A stretch of DNA of 27,494 nt from an uncultured Prevotella sp. (GCA_934204655.1 CAKPZJ010000034.1:1-27494), one strand, 5' to 3'; shown: positions 6,521-16,354, counted from the first letter of the stretch. The notes: generated by a model not told the origin, from the sequence alone. Made by a program: numbers and translations.

Positions 6521-8299
6521 ATGGCAGCAGTAAACACGATACTTGACGTACAGGGACTGTCCAAGCGGTTTGGGGCGAGGGTGCTCTTCTGCGGGCTGTC
6601 GTTCTCTATAGCCGAGGGACAGAAGGTGGGACTCATAGCGCGTAACGGCACGGGCAAATCGACCCTGCTCTCGCTACTTACAGGCCATGAGCAGCCCGAC
6701 AGCGGACAGATAGTGTATCGCCGGGGCGTACGCGTAGGCTACCTGGAGCAGCAGCCCAGCTACAATCCCGATGACCCGGTCATAGATGCCTGCTCTAACC
6801 ACCATGGCGACGAGGCCCTCATCGTCAAGGCACGTCAGATACTCACCCAGCTACAGATAACCGACCTGCAGCAGCCTATGGGCCAACTGAGCGGAGGACA
6901 GCGCAAACGGGTGGCGCTGGCCAACGTGCTGATAGAGGAGCCCGACCTGCTGATACTGGACGAACCCACCAACCACCTGGACATGGCTATGACCGAGTGG
7001 CTTGAGGGCTATCTGGCCCGAGCCACCCTGACGCTGCTCATGGTGACCCACGACCGCTACTTCCTGGACCACGTGTGTAGCGTGATACTGGAGATAGACG
7101 ACCACACCATCTACTCGTACCGGGGCAACTACAGCTACTATCTGGCCAAGCGCCAAGAGCGTATAGACACTCAGCGCGCCGAGCAGGCACGGGCTGCCAA
7201 CCTGTACCGCAAGGAACTGGAGTGGATGCGCCGTATGCCCCAGGCCCGCGGACACAAGGCCCGCTACCGTGAGGAGGCTTTCTACGAACTGCAGGAGCGT
7301 GCCCACCGCCGCATAGAGGAGCGCCAGATGCGCCTCAAGGCCACCCAGATCTACATCGGTTCCAAAATATTCGAGTTCGACGACGTGTGCAAGGCGTTTG
7401 GCCCCGACCACGTCATCCTGAACCACTTCAGCTACCGCTTTGCCCGCTTCGAGAAGATGGGCATCGTGGGCCCCAACGGTACGGGCAAGTCTACCTTTAT
7501 CAAACTGCTCCTCGGCTTGCAGCAAGTAGACAGCGGGCAGATAGATGTGGGTCAGACGGTACGCTTCGGCTACTACTCGCAGGACGGACTGCAGTTTGAC
7601 GAGCAGCAACGCGTCATCGACATCATCACCCAGCGTGCCGACTACGTAGACTTAGGCGGCGGCCAGCGCCTCTCGGCCTCGCAGCTGCTGCAGCGCTTCC
7701 TCTTCACCCCCGAAGAGCAGTACGACTATGTGTACAAGCTCAGTGGCGGCCAGCGCCGCAAGCTCTACCTATGTACTGTACTCATGGAGAGCCCCAACTT
7801 CCTGGTGCTGGACGAGCCGACCAATGACCTGGACATACAGACACTGCAGGCACTGGAGGATTATCTGCAGGATTTTCCGGGATGTGTCATCGTGGTGAGC
7901 CACGACCGCTACTTTATGGACCGGGTGGTAGACCATATTCTGGTATTTGCTGGTCAGGGGGCAGTAACTGACTTCCCCGGCAACTATACGCAGTATCGCC
8001 AGTACTCGGCCCTGCAGTCCAAGGAGCAGGCTAAGGCCGAAAGCGCGCCGCGCGAGAAGAAAGACTATCACAACGACACCCGCCGCCGACTCTCGTACAA
8101 GGAGAAACGCGAGCTGGAACAACTGGAAAAGGATATAGATGCCCTGGAGAAACAGCAGCGACAGATAGAGGTCGAGCTATGCAGCGGCACGCTGAGCGTG
8201 GAAGACCTGACGGAGAAGAGCCGGCTGCTGCCCAAGCTCAAGGCCGAGGCCGACGCCAAGTCGGAGCGGTGGTTGGAGCTCAGCGAGATAGAGGGCTGA
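6521..8299 (+). CDS. uup: ABC-F family ATPase, Uup type
   Basis: A 592-residue soluble protein with two ATP-binding cassettes and no membrane segments. NBD1 has Walker A ARNGTGKST (40-48), signature LSGGQRKR (123-130) and Walker B LLILDEPTNHLD (143-154). NBD2 has GPNGTGKST (317-325), LSGGQRRK (408-415) and [12 protein letters not shown] (427-438). Both ATP sites look intact. A linker rich in Arg lies around 215-275, and a C-terminal coiled coil (about 525-592, rich in E, K, L) is the feature that points to Uup rather than other ABC-F groups. Uup proteins are linked to ribosome-related function and genome stability. It lies between engB and the M28 peptidase gene. Confidence 0.85.
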   Translation: MAAVNTILDVQGLSKRFGARVLFCGLSFSIAEGQKVGLIARNGTGKSTLLSLLTGHEQPDSGQIVYRRGVRVGYLEQQPSYNPDDPVIDACSNHHGDEALIVKARQILTQLQITDLQQPMGQLSGGQRKRVALANVLIEEPDLLILDEPTNHLDMAMTEWLEGYLARATLTLLMVTHDRYFLDHVCSVILEIDDHTIYSYRGNYSYYLAKRQERIDTQRAEQARAANLYRKELEWMRRMPQARGHKARYREEAFYELQERAHRRIEERQMRLKATQIYIGSKIFEFDDVCKAFGPDHVILNHFSYRFARFEKMGIVGPNGTGKSTFIKLLLGLQQVDSGQIDVGQTVRFGYYSQDGLQFDEQQRVIDIITQRADYVDLGGGQRLSASQLLQRFLFTPEEQYDYVYKLSGGQRRKLYLCTVLMESPNFLVLDEPTNDLDIQTLQALEDYLQDFPGCVIVVSHDRYFMDRVVDHILVFAGQGAVTDFPGNYTQYRQYSALQSKEQAKAESAPREKKDYHNDTRRRLSYKEKRELEQLEKDIDALEKQQRQIEVELCSGTLSVEDLTEKSRLLPKLKAEADAKSERWLELSEIEG

Positions 8300-8331
8300 C
8301 ACGCTACTGGATAACTACACATGAACCGCCT

Positions 8332-9354
8332 ATGTACACAGCTATAAGATATGCCCTGACCGTGGCCCTGTCGCTCGCCATGCTGAGCGCCGGGGCCCGC
8401 AACAGCCACGACACGCCCATAGGGCGCGGGCTGCACACCATCACCCAGGAGGCCGCCAAGGCCCATGTGGCTTTTCTGGCTCACGACCTGTTAGAGGGTC
8501 GCCGTGCCGGCGAGCGTGGGTCGCAGATAGCCCAACTCTATCTGCAGACCCAGATGAGCCTGCTGGGGATAGGGCCGCTCCTGCCATCGGGTTACCGCCA
8601 GCCCTTTACGGCCATCGGGAGCCCGAGGCTGCACCGCGTGCCCCGCTACTTCGTCGAGCCCGACTCGGTAGACTCGCTCCGACGTCTCCCCCATTGTCAG
8701 CTGCCCATGGCCAACGTCTTAGGCGTATTGCCCGGTACTCAGCCCGACGAGTATGTGGTCGTGGGTGCCCACCTGGACCACGAGGGCATGGACCCTCAGC
8801 TCAGCGGCGACAAGATATACAACGGGGCCGACGACAATGCGTCGGGACTGAGCGCCGTATTGCAGATTATGAAGGCGCTGGCAACCGCGGGCCAGCAGCC
8901 AAGGCGTACCATTATCTTTGCCTTTTGGGACGGCGAGGAGTTCGGGCTACTGGGCTCGCGCTACTTTGTCAGTCATTTTCAGGCCATGGACAAGGTGCGC
9001 GGCTACCTCAACTTCGACATGGTCGGGGGCAACCATCTGCCCGACGACCCTTGGCATGTGGTCTACTTTTACAGCGCCAACCACCCACGGTTTGGCCAAT
9101 GGCTGAGGAGCGATGTACAGCGCTATCAGCTGAGTCTGCATCCCGACTACCGAGCCTGGGACAACCCTGTAGGCGGAAGCGACCAGGGCTCTTTTGCCCG
9201 TCATGGCGTGCCCATCATCTGGTATCACACCGACGGCCAGCCCCATTACAACCAGCCCAGCGACGAGGCTCAGACACTCAACTATGCCAAGTTGGCCGAC
9301 ATTACGCGTGCCGCCTATCTCACGGTATGGCATCTGGCTAACGACGAGCTATAA
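8332..9354 (+). CDS. Secreted M28 family zinc metallopeptidase
   Basis: A 340-residue M28 aminopeptidase-like protein. A signal peptide spans about residues 1-21 (ALTVALSLAMLSAGA). The dinuclear zinc ligands and catalytic residues can be followed in order: His147 and Asp149 in GAHLDH, Asp167 in GADDNASG, Glu202-Glu203 in DGEEFG, Asp229 in NFDMVGG and His305 in TDGQPHYN. The enzyme should remove N-terminal residues from peptides outside the cytoplasm; specificity is unknown (glutaminyl cyclase relatives share this fold). The ATG at 8332 is preferred because an upstream extension of 51 codons overlaps the uup-like gene and would bury the signal peptide. It starts 32 bases after that gene's stop. 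Confidence 0.9.
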   Translation: MYTAIRYALTVALSLAMLSAGARNSHDTPIGRGLHTITQEAAKAHVAFLAHDLLEGRRAGERGSQIAQLYLQTQMSLLGIGPLLPSGYRQPFTAIGSPRLHRVPRYFVEPDSVDSLRRLPHCQLPMANVLGVLPGTQPDEYVVVGAHLDHEGMDPQLSGDKIYNGADDNASGLSAVLQIMKALATAGQQPRRTIIFAFWDGEEFGLLGSRYFVSHFQAMDKVRGYLNFDMVGGNHLPDDPWHVVYFYSANHPRFGQWLRSDVQRYQLSLHPDYRAWDNPVGGSDQGSFARHGVPIIWYHTDGQPHYNQPSDEAQTLNYAKLADITRAAYLTVWHLANDEL

Positions 9355-9536
9355 CCGCCACCGCCGGGGCTCCCCCACCCTTGCCCCGCATCGCCACCTG
9401 GCATCCATGGGCCATCGCCCCTCTGCCCCATCATCTCTTTCCGGTTACCTTGGCTACTATAATATAATAAGGTATAATAACAATGGCCAGGGATGTTTTT
9501 CTGGGCAAAAAGGAGATGGGTTTCATTTTTTTTACC

Positions 9537-9544
9537 TAATTTTG
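9537..9544 (+). promoter_or_regulatory. -7 element before the DMP19-like gene
   Basis: TAATTTTG ends eight bases before the ATG at 9553. The T-rich stretch upstream has no exact TTTG at the -33 distance. If used, the leader would be very short or absent. Confidence 0.45.
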
Positions 9545-9552
9545 CCACTGAT

Positions 9553-10056
9553 ATGATAGTTAAGGTTAAAGACCAGGCGCTGGCTCAGGCAGCCAAGCAG
9601 GGCATGGACGAATTTGTACAGGTAATAGTAGATGCCACGTATCAGGCGATAGGCGGCAACCTGAATGTTGAGACGATGGCCAAGCTCAACGCCGACCAGA
9701 TAACGCTGCTGGGCTATGTGGCCCTACGCGACGAACTGATGGACGGCGGTTTTGTACAACTCATACACAATGGCTGGGGTGGCTTTATCTTCAACAATCC
9801 CTTTGATAAGGCTGTGCGCGGCTGGGGCATACCCAACCTATGTAGTCTGATACGTCATGCCCACAAGTTCTACTCTAAATATCACGAGGATATAGAGCGC
9901 GACTGTAGCGATGATGAGTTCATGGCCATGTTTGAGCGCTATCCCGAGTTCGACGACCTGGACGACCAGTTTGTCGAAGGCGAGGAGGGCTTCACCTCGG
10001 CTGTCGCCCACTACGTAGACGACCATCTGGACCATTTCTGCGAGATAGAGCCTTAA
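9553..10056 (+). CDS. DMP19 family (DUF4375) acidic protein
   Basis: A 167-residue cytoplasmic protein that I place in the DUF4375/DMP19 family from its length and the central stretch [18 protein letters not shown] (about 79-96). The founding member, Neisseria DMP19, is a DNA-mimic protein. This protein is strongly acidic: by hand count 31 Asp/Glu against 12 Lys/Arg, with acid clusters [17 protein letters not shown] and DDHLDHF in the C-terminal third. The ATG at 9553 was chosen because it follows a TAATTTTG element and because the 20-codon extension is unlike the family. It precedes smpB by 32 bases and may be co-transcribed with it. Whether it mimics DNA is not shown by sequence alone. Confidence 0.65.
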   Translation: MIVKVKDQALAQAAKQGMDEFVQVIVDATYQAIGGNLNVETMAKLNADQITLLGYVALRDELMDGGFVQLIHNGWGGFIFNNPFDKAVRGWGIPNLCSLIRHAHKFYSKYHEDIERDCSDDEFMAMFERYPEFDDLDDQFVEGEEGFTSAVAHYVDDHLDHFCEIEP

Positions 10057-10088
10057 CCATACTATATATAATAAGGATAGAAGCGACA

Positions 10089-10568
10089 ATGAATAAGCAA
10101 GAACAGGATATACGCCGCAAGAGCCCCGTACAGATACGCAACAAGAAAGCCTCGTTTGAGTATTTCTTCGTGGACACCTATACTGCGGGAATGGTTCTTA
10201 CCGGTACCGAAATAAAGTCTATACGCGCCGGAAAGGCTTCGCTGGTAGATACTTACTGCGTTATAGACCATGGCGAGATATGGGTTAAGGGCATGAACAT
10301 ATCGCCCTATTTCTACGGGTCGTTCTCTAACCACGAGGCAAAAGGCGACCGCAAGCTACTGCTGCACAAGCGCGAGATAAGGCGTCTTGAGGCCGCGAGC
10401 AAAGACGTGGGCTTCACCATCGTGCCTGTGCTTATCTTCATAGACGAGCACGGCCGCGCCAAAATGGACATCGCCTTAGCACGTGGTAAAAAAGAGTACG
10501 ACAAGCGCCAGACCCTGAAAGAGAAAGAAGACAGACGCGAGATGGACCGCGTACGCAAGCACTTCTGA
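10089..10568 (+). CDS. smpB: SsrA-binding protein SmpB
   Basis: A 159-residue partner of tmRNA in trans-translation, the rescue of stalled ribosomes. Recognisable parts include KKASFEYFF near the N-terminus, [16 protein letters not shown] (about 39-54), the [17 protein letters not shown] stretch, [16 protein letters not shown] and the basic C-terminal tail (about 134-159), which becomes helical in the mRNA channel. Length and motifs are normal. AGGATAG is upstream of the ATG. The ssrA RNA gene is not in the window as far as I can see. Confidence 0.95.
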   Translation: MNKQEQDIRRKSPVQIRNKKASFEYFFVDTYTAGMVLTGTEIKSIRAGKASLVDTYCVIDHGEIWVKGMNISPYFYGSFSNHEAKGDRKLLLHKREIRRLEAASKDVGFTIVPVLIFIDEHGRAKMDIALARGKKEYDKRQTLKEKEDRREMDRVRKHF

Positions 10569-10631
10569 CGTCACGCTCTCGGCCGTGATGCAACACGCCA
10601 CAAGACGAGCGCGAAAAAGAGCTGGCTTTTT

Positions 10632-10663
10632 CTTGGTATTCTCTCCTTTTTGGAGTAATTTTG
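10632..10663 (+). promoter_or_regulatory. Promoter of the map-tsaD-pncC genes
   Basis: CTTG (10632-10635, one mismatch to TTTG), 20 bases and TAATTTTG (10656-10663) lie upstream of the map ATG at 10691, giving a leader of roughly 20 bases. Confidence 0.6.
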
Positions 10664-10690
10664 CAAAGTTTTTAATAGACCATTTGAGAT

Positions 10691-11551
10691 ATGTTTCAGA
10701 AGAAAAGACGCTGGCACTGTCTACCCGGACAGGAGCCCACAGAACTGGATCAGAAGGTAATGTACTGGGAGTCGAAAGGAAAAGAGGTGCCCACACGCGA
10801 CCTCATCAAGACTCCCGAACAGATAGAGGGAATACGGCGCAGCGGCGTGGTCAACACAGGTTGCCTGGATGAAGTGGCCCGACAGATACACGCTGGTATG
10901 AATACGCAGCAAATAGATGACATCTGCATGCAGTATTGCAAGGAGCACAATGCAATTCCGGCTTGTCTGAACTACGAGGGCTATCCCAAGAGTGTATGCA
11001 CGTCAATCAACGAAGTGGTATGCCACGGCATACCCAAGGTGGGGGATGTGCTGCAAGAGGGCGACATAGTCAATGTAGACATGACGACCATCGTAGACGG
11101 CTACTATGCCGATGCCTCGCGTATGTTTATAATAGGTAAGACCACTCCGGAGAAAGAGCAGTTGGTACGGGTGGCCAAGGAATGTCTGGAAATAGGTATG
11201 GAGGCTGCTCAGCCCTACAGCTTTGTCGGCGACATCGGTCATGCCATCCAGAAGCATGCTGAGAAATACGGCTATGGCGTGGTTCGCGACCTGTGCGGCC
11301 ATGGTGTAGGGCTAAAGTTCCATGAAGAGCCAGACGTTCTGCACTTCGGCCAACGGGGCACTGGTATGCTGCTCGTTCCCGGTATGGTATTCACCATAGA
11401 ACCTATGATTAACATGGGTACCTGGAAAGTATTTATCGACGCCGACGATCCCTATGGATGGGAGGTTATTTCTGGCGATGAGAAGCCCTCGGCACAATGG
11501 GAGCACACCCTGCTGATGACTGACCACGGAGTAGAGGTTCTTACATATTAA
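10691..11551 (+). CDS. map: Type I methionine aminopeptidase with N-terminal extension
   Basis: A 286-residue methionine aminopeptidase that removes the initiator Met from nascent proteins. Active-site motifs are in order: His in VVCHGIP, the Asp pair in NVDMTTIVDGYYADASR, His in GHGVGLKFHEEP, Glu in FTIEPM and Glu in QWEHTLL. About 40 residues precede the usual domain start (KTPEQIEGIRRSG), with a basic, Trp- and Cys-containing beginning MFQKKRRWHCLPG. Many Bacteroidetes carry another map copy in the ribosomal-protein operon, so this may be a second, longer paralogue (inference). It is followed by tsaD after five bases. Confidence 0.93.
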   Translation: MFQKKRRWHCLPGQEPTELDQKVMYWESKGKEVPTRDLIKTPEQIEGIRRSGVVNTGCLDEVARQIHAGMNTQQIDDICMQYCKEHNAIPACLNYEGYPKSVCTSINEVVCHGIPKVGDVLQEGDIVNVDMTTIVDGYYADASRMFIIGKTTPEKEQLVRVAKECLEIGMEAAQPYSFVGDIGHAIQKHAEKYGYGVVRDLCGHGVGLKFHEEPDVLHFGQRGTGMLLVPGMVFTIEPMINMGTWKVFIDADDPYGWEVISGDEKPSAQWEHTLLMTDHGVEVLTY

Positions 11552-11556
11552 TAAAA

Positions 11557-12582
11557 ATGGGCGACATATATATATTAGGTATAGAGTCCTCGTGTGACGA
11601 CACATCGGCTGCCGTTCTGAAGAACGGTGTACTACAGAGCAACGTAACTGCCTCGCAGGAGGTACACCGAGCCTACGGTGGCGTGGTGCCCGAATTGGCT
11701 TCGCGCGCGCATCAGCAGAACATCGTACCGGTAGTAGACCAGGCCATACAGCGTGCCGGCATTACCAAAGAGCAGCTGTCGGCCATCGCTTTTACACGTG
11801 GCCCCGGACTGATGGGGTCGCTCTTGGTGGGTGTCAACTTTGCTAAGGGATTTTCACGGGCACTCGGCATCCCTCTGATAGATGTCAACCATCTTCAGGG
11901 ACACGTCATGGCCCATTTTATCAAGGAGAGCGATGACGACACCGACCAACCGCCCCTGCCTTTTATCTGTCTGCTCGTATCGGGTGGCAACTCGCAGATA
12001 GTACGCGTCAATGCCTACAATGACATGGAGGTTCTCGGACAGACCATTGACGATGCTGCCGGTGAGGCCATTGACAAATGTTCTAAGGTAATGGGACTGG
12101 GCTATCCCGGTGGCCCCATTATCGACCGCCTGGCCCGTCAGGGCAATCCGCATGCCTACCATTTCTCTGAGCCGCACATCCCAGGACTCGACTATAGTTT
12201 CTCGGGACTGAAAACCTCGTTCCTCTATAATATGAGGGAGTGGGTGGCCGAAGACCCAGACTTTATCGAGCATCACAAGGAAGACATCGCGGCAAGTCTG
12301 GAGTACACCATCGTAGATATACTGATGAAGAAACTTCGGCTGGCCGTTAAACAGACTGGCATAACTCATGTGGCTGTAGCCGGAGGAGTTTCGGCCAACA
12401 ATGGGCTGCGCAACGCCTTTAGGGACCATGCCAAGAAGTATGGATGGACGATTTACATTCCAAAGTTCAGTTATACCACGGACAACGCAGCCATGATTGC
12501 CTGCGTAGGCACGTTCAAATACCGCGATCACGACTTTGCCAGCATAGACCTGCCGGCCTTCAGCAAAGTTACATTCAAATAG
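11557..12582 (+). CDS. tsaD: tRNA N6-threonylcarbamoyladenosine transferase TsaD
   Basis: A 341-residue ASKHA-fold enzyme that transfers threonylcarbamoyl to A37 of tRNAs reading ANN codons, working with TsaB and TsaE. Motifs: GIESSCDDTSAAV (8-20), the metal-binding HxxxH at His112 and His116 in NHLQGHVMAH, LLVSGGNSQI, DDAAGEAIDK, YSFSGLKT, AGGVSANNGLR and a C-terminal DNAAMIA that supplies the Asp metal ligand. It is full length with no missing residues. It lies in tight series with map and pncC. Confidence 0.96.
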   Translation: MGDIYILGIESSCDDTSAAVLKNGVLQSNVTASQEVHRAYGGVVPELASRAHQQNIVPVVDQAIQRAGITKEQLSAIAFTRGPGLMGSLLVGVNFAKGFSRALGIPLIDVNHLQGHVMAHFIKESDDDTDQPPLPFICLLVSGGNSQIVRVNAYNDMEVLGQTIDDAAGEAIDKCSKVMGLGYPGGPIIDRLARQGNPHAYHFSEPHIPGLDYSFSGLKTSFLYNMREWVAEDPDFIEHHKEDIAASLEYTIVDILMKKLRLAVKQTGITHVAVAGGVSANNGLRNAFRDHAKKYGWTIYIPKFSYTTDNAAMIACVGTFKYRDHDFASIDLPAFSKVTFK

Positions 12583-12610
12583 AATACATTTTTATTAAAC
12601 TCTTATATCA

Positions 12611-13135
12611 GTGGAATTAGAAAGCAAAATACTCAGCAAGGAGATTCTCCAGTATCTGTATGACAACGGCAAAACCCTGGCCACAGCCGAGAGCTGCACA
12701 GGAGGCCGCATAGCCGAAACAATTATAGCCTCGCCAGGCGCATCTAACTACTTCAAAGGTGGTATAGTATCTTATAGCGATGACATCAAAGTATCTCTGT
12801 TAGGGGTTGATGCAGAAGTGATAGCCCAGCATACTGCCGTATGCGAGGAAGTAGCCATCCAGATGGTAAAGGGTGCTTGCAAAGCGCTGCAAGCCGACTA
12901 TGCCATCTCTGCTACAGGCGTTGCCGGTCCCGGAGGTGCCACCCCCGGTAACCCCGTAGGCACAATCTGGATAGGTTATGGCTCTGCCGACGATGTACAC
13001 ACGCTCAAGTTGACCGAAGATAACGGCCGCGACCTCAACATCGCTCACGCCACCAATACAGCCTTGCGCCTATTCTTGGAATACTATCGCGAGAAAAATC
13101 CTGTACCGTCTGACGGTGAAGCGAGTAGCAAATAA
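12611..13135 (+). CDS. pncC: Nicotinamide-nucleotide amidohydrolase (CinA C-terminal domain)
   Basis: A 174-residue stand-alone CinA C-terminal domain (PncC type), which deamidates NMN to nicotinate mononucleotide in pyridine nucleotide salvage. Hallmarks are TLATAESCTGGRIAETI (about 22-38), GGIVSYSDDIK (about 50-60) and ISATGVAGPGGATPGNPVGTIWIG (about 99-122). The start is GTG at 12611: an in-frame TAA stands 15 bases upstream at 12596-12598 and no ATG occurs between. The larger CinA N-terminal domain is absent, which is common. It follows tsaD by 28 bases and ends just before a weak terminator. Confidence 0.93.
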   Translation: MELESKILSKEILQYLYDNGKTLATAESCTGGRIAETIIASPGASNYFKGGIVSYSDDIKVSLLGVDAEVIAQHTAVCEEVAIQMVKGACKALQADYAISATGVAGPGGATPGNPVGTIWIGYGSADDVHTLKLTEDNGRDLNIAHATNTALRLFLEYYREKNPVPSDGEASSK

Positions 13136-13151
13136 CAATAAAAAAAGCTAA

Positions 13152-13186
13152 AAAACAAATTCTTTTGCCATTTGTTTTGTTTTTTC
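13152..13186 (+). terminator. AT-rich terminator after pncC
   Basis: AAAACAAAT (13152-13160) pairs with ATTTGTTTT (13170-13178) around a nine-base loop, followed by GTTTTTT. The stem is short and AT-only apart from one pair, so termination may be partial. It overlaps the -33 element of the rpmB promoter. Confidence 0.5.
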
Positions 13187-13206
13187 CGAAAATATTCGTA
13201 ATTTTG
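13176..13206 (+). promoter_or_regulatory. Promoter of rpmB-rpmG-DUF4295
   Basis: TTTG (13176-13179), 19 bases and TAATTTTG (13199-13206) match the Bacteroidetes consensus exactly. About 50 bases of AT-rich leader precede the rpmB ATG, which has AAGGATAG as ribosome-binding region. Confidence 0.8.
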
Positions 13207-13258
13207 CACTCTGTTTGGAATAAGTATCTAATTTAGAATCAAAAAATTAAGGATAGTA

Positions 13259-13537
13259 ATGTCTAAGATTTGTCAAATCACGGGTAAGAAGGCACAGTTA
13301 GGTTGCAATGTGTCTCACTCAAAACATCGCACAAAGCGCAGTTTTGATGTTAACCTCTTCAGCAAGAAATTCTTCTACGTTGAGGAGAATTGCTGGATTA
13401 GCCTGAAGATTAGTGCTGCTGGTCTGCGCCTTATTAACAAGGTAGGCCTGGACGCTGCCCTGAAGCAGGCTGTAGCCAAGGGTTACTGCGATTGGAAGGA
13501 TATCAAGGTAATCGCTGATGGTAACAATGTTGATTAA
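13259..13537 (+). CDS. rpmB: 50S ribosomal protein L28
   Basis: A 92-residue L28. It begins [11 protein letters not shown] and includes [13 protein letters not shown] (about 17-29), the basic segment typical of the family, and [16 protein letters not shown] (about 46-61). The length agrees with Bacteroidetes L28 plus a few C-terminal residues. It is the first gene of a three-gene ribosomal cluster with L33 and DUF4295. Confidence 0.96.
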   Translation: MSKICQITGKKAQLGCNVSHSKHRTKRSFDVNLFSKKFFYVEENCWISLKISAAGLRLINKVGLDAALKQAVAKGYCDWKDIKVIADGNNVD

Positions 13538-13561
13538 ATAAGGTAAAGGAGATATAACAAA

Positions 13562-13750
13562 ATGGCAAAGAAAGCTAAAGGTAACAGAGTTCAGGTCATT
13601 CTCGAATGTACCGAGATGAAGAACAGTGGTCTGCCAGGAACAAGCCGTTACGTGACTACCAAGAACCGTAAGAATACTCCTGAGCGCCTTGAGTTGAAAA
13701 AGTATAATCCTATCCTGAAGAAGATGACTCTTCACAAGGAGATAAAGTAA
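13562..13750 (+). CDS. rpmG: 50S ribosomal protein L33
   Basis: A 62-residue L33: [18 protein letters not shown], then [23 protein letters not shown], the conserved core. It lacks the two CxxC pairs, so it is the zinc-free form. AAGGAGATA upstream is a good ribosome-binding site. It is 24 bases after rpmB. Confidence 0.96.
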   Translation: MAKKAKGNRVQVILECTEMKNSGLPGTSRYVTTKNRKNTPERLELKKYNPILKKMTLHKEIK

Positions 13751-13766
13751 TAAGGAGACATAGACA

Positions 13767-13925
13767 ATGGCAAAAAAAGCGGTAGCTACCCTGCACGAAG
13801 GTTCAACCGACGGACGTGCATACACCAAGGTTATCAAGATGGTAAAGAGCCCCAAGACTGGTGCTTACGTCTTCGATGAGCAGATGGTTCCTAACGAGGC
13901 CGTTAAAGACTTCTTCAAGGACTAA
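13767..13925 (+). CDS. DUF4295 small basic protein
   Basis: A 52-residue protein beginning MAKKAVATLHEGSTDGRA and ending VKDFFKD. DUF4295 proteins are a Bacteroidetes family regularly found directly after rpmG; the function is not established, but the linkage and basic N-terminus suggest a ribosome-associated role (inference). TAAGGAGAC lies upstream of the ATG. A hairpin terminator follows 33 bases after the stop. Confidence 0.88.
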   Translation: MAKKAVATLHEGSTDGRAYTKVIKMVKSPKTGAYVFDEQMVPNEAVKDFFKD

Positions 13926-13956
13926 TTTTTCATAAGATATAAAAATAATTATCATA

Positions 13957-13992
13957 GAGGGTTGTATGGCTGAGTTTCATACGACCCTTTTT
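13957..13992 (+). terminator. Intrinsic terminator after the ribosomal cluster
   Basis: GGGTTGTATG (13959-13968) pairs with CATACGACCC (13978-13987) with one G-U pair and a nine-base loop, followed directly by TTTTT. It ends the rpmB-rpmG-DUF4295 transcript. Confidence 0.88.
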
Positions 13993-14081
13993 GATATTTA
14001 TACGAAAGTAGGAATAACCCGACTACTTACAGGCACGACAAGTACAGAACCCATCACTATTTATAGCACCACCATTATTTC

Positions 14082-14459
14082 ATGGAACAAGAATTTGAGA
14101 ACTACTGGAACCTGCATCACAAACAACTGATAGAAACTGCCCCTTCAAAATTGGCAGAAGAGCGCAAACGTAGCTTAGGCGTAAACACGGCAGCCGACTG
14201 GTTGCTGATAGCTTTTCCTGTAATTGTTATGGTGGTACTCATGGACTATAACTTTGTTAACAGCCCTATTATCAACTTTGTCATAGTGTTATTCATTGGT
14301 GTTATAACTCTGGTATTAGGCCAAATGATTAGCCCGTATGTAACAGGCAAACGGCGTATTACAGACATTGATAACGACATCAAGCAATACTACTATAACA
14401 AATACAAACATACTGGGGAATTAGGTACCAACACAGGAACCCACGGTGACAGCAAGTAG
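14082..14459 (+). CDS. Small two-helix membrane protein, unknown function
   Basis: I do not recognise this 125-residue protein. The N-terminal 30 residues are charged and probably helical (EQEFENYWNLHHKQLIE). Two hydrophobic segments follow at about 37-55 and 62-84, separated by a short loop (DYNFVNSP), so both ends should lie on the same side, probably the cytoplasm. The tail has Tyr- and Lys-rich KQYYYNKYKH and then a Gly/Thr stretch. The surrounding DNA is noticeably more AT-rich than its neighbours. It stands alone between a terminator and the ABC-F gene. Confidence 0.7.
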   Translation: MEQEFENYWNLHHKQLIETAPSKLAEERKRSLGVNTAADWLLIAFPVIVMVVLMDYNFVNSPIINFVIVLFIGVITLVLGQMISPYVTGKRRITDIDNDIKQYYYNKYKHTGELGTNTGTHGDSK

Positions 14460-14637
14460 AAATGTCTCGAAATTATCTATCATACTTTGGCCGTCCCTAT
14501 CTCCATCTACCTATATTATATACAAGTTCGGAAACACCCACACCCATACCTGACATTCTAAAGATGCCCTATATGTTAATGAATGAGGCCACGCAAAAAT
14601 ATCTGGTACTCATGGGCATTATGTGTAAGATTTTCAG

Positions 14638-14645
14638 TAACTTTG
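14638..14645 (+). promoter_or_regulatory. -7 element before the second ABC-F gene
   Basis: TAACTTTG lies 39 bases before the ATG at 14685. No TTTG is seen at the -33 distance. The element falls inside a 63-codon frame (14462-14653) that I consider non-coding. Confidence 0.5.
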
Positions 14646-14681
14646 CAGGCTGAAACGATAAAAACAAGATAAATACTCTAA

Positions 14682-16307
<1,626 letters not shown>

Positions 16308-16309
16308 TC

Positions 16310-16341
16310 TTTGGCATGTTTTTTGCTATTCCATAGATAAA
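16310..16341 (+). promoter_or_regulatory. Promoter of grpE, sigma-54-like or housekeeping
   Basis: Two readings overlap. TTGGCATG-N4-TTGCT (16311-16327) has GG and GC ten bases apart, as in sigma-54 promoters. Alternatively TTTG (16310-16313), 20 bases and TAGATAAA (16334-16341) is a partial match to the Bacteroidetes housekeeping consensus, with a poor last half of the -7 element. Both lie at a fitting distance from the ATG at 16355. Confidence 0.4.
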
Positions 16342-16354
16342 AGACAATATCACT

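Noticed and set aside
6851..7609. Minus-strand frame of 252 codons inside the Uup-type gene
   Set aside because: It lies wholly within a gene with intact ABC motifs and has no promoter or ribosome-binding site.
14462..14653. 63-codon frame between the membrane protein and the ABC-F gene
   Set aside because: It has no family resemblance, and a TAACTTTG promoter element lies inside its 3' end. A real small protein cannot be fully excluded.
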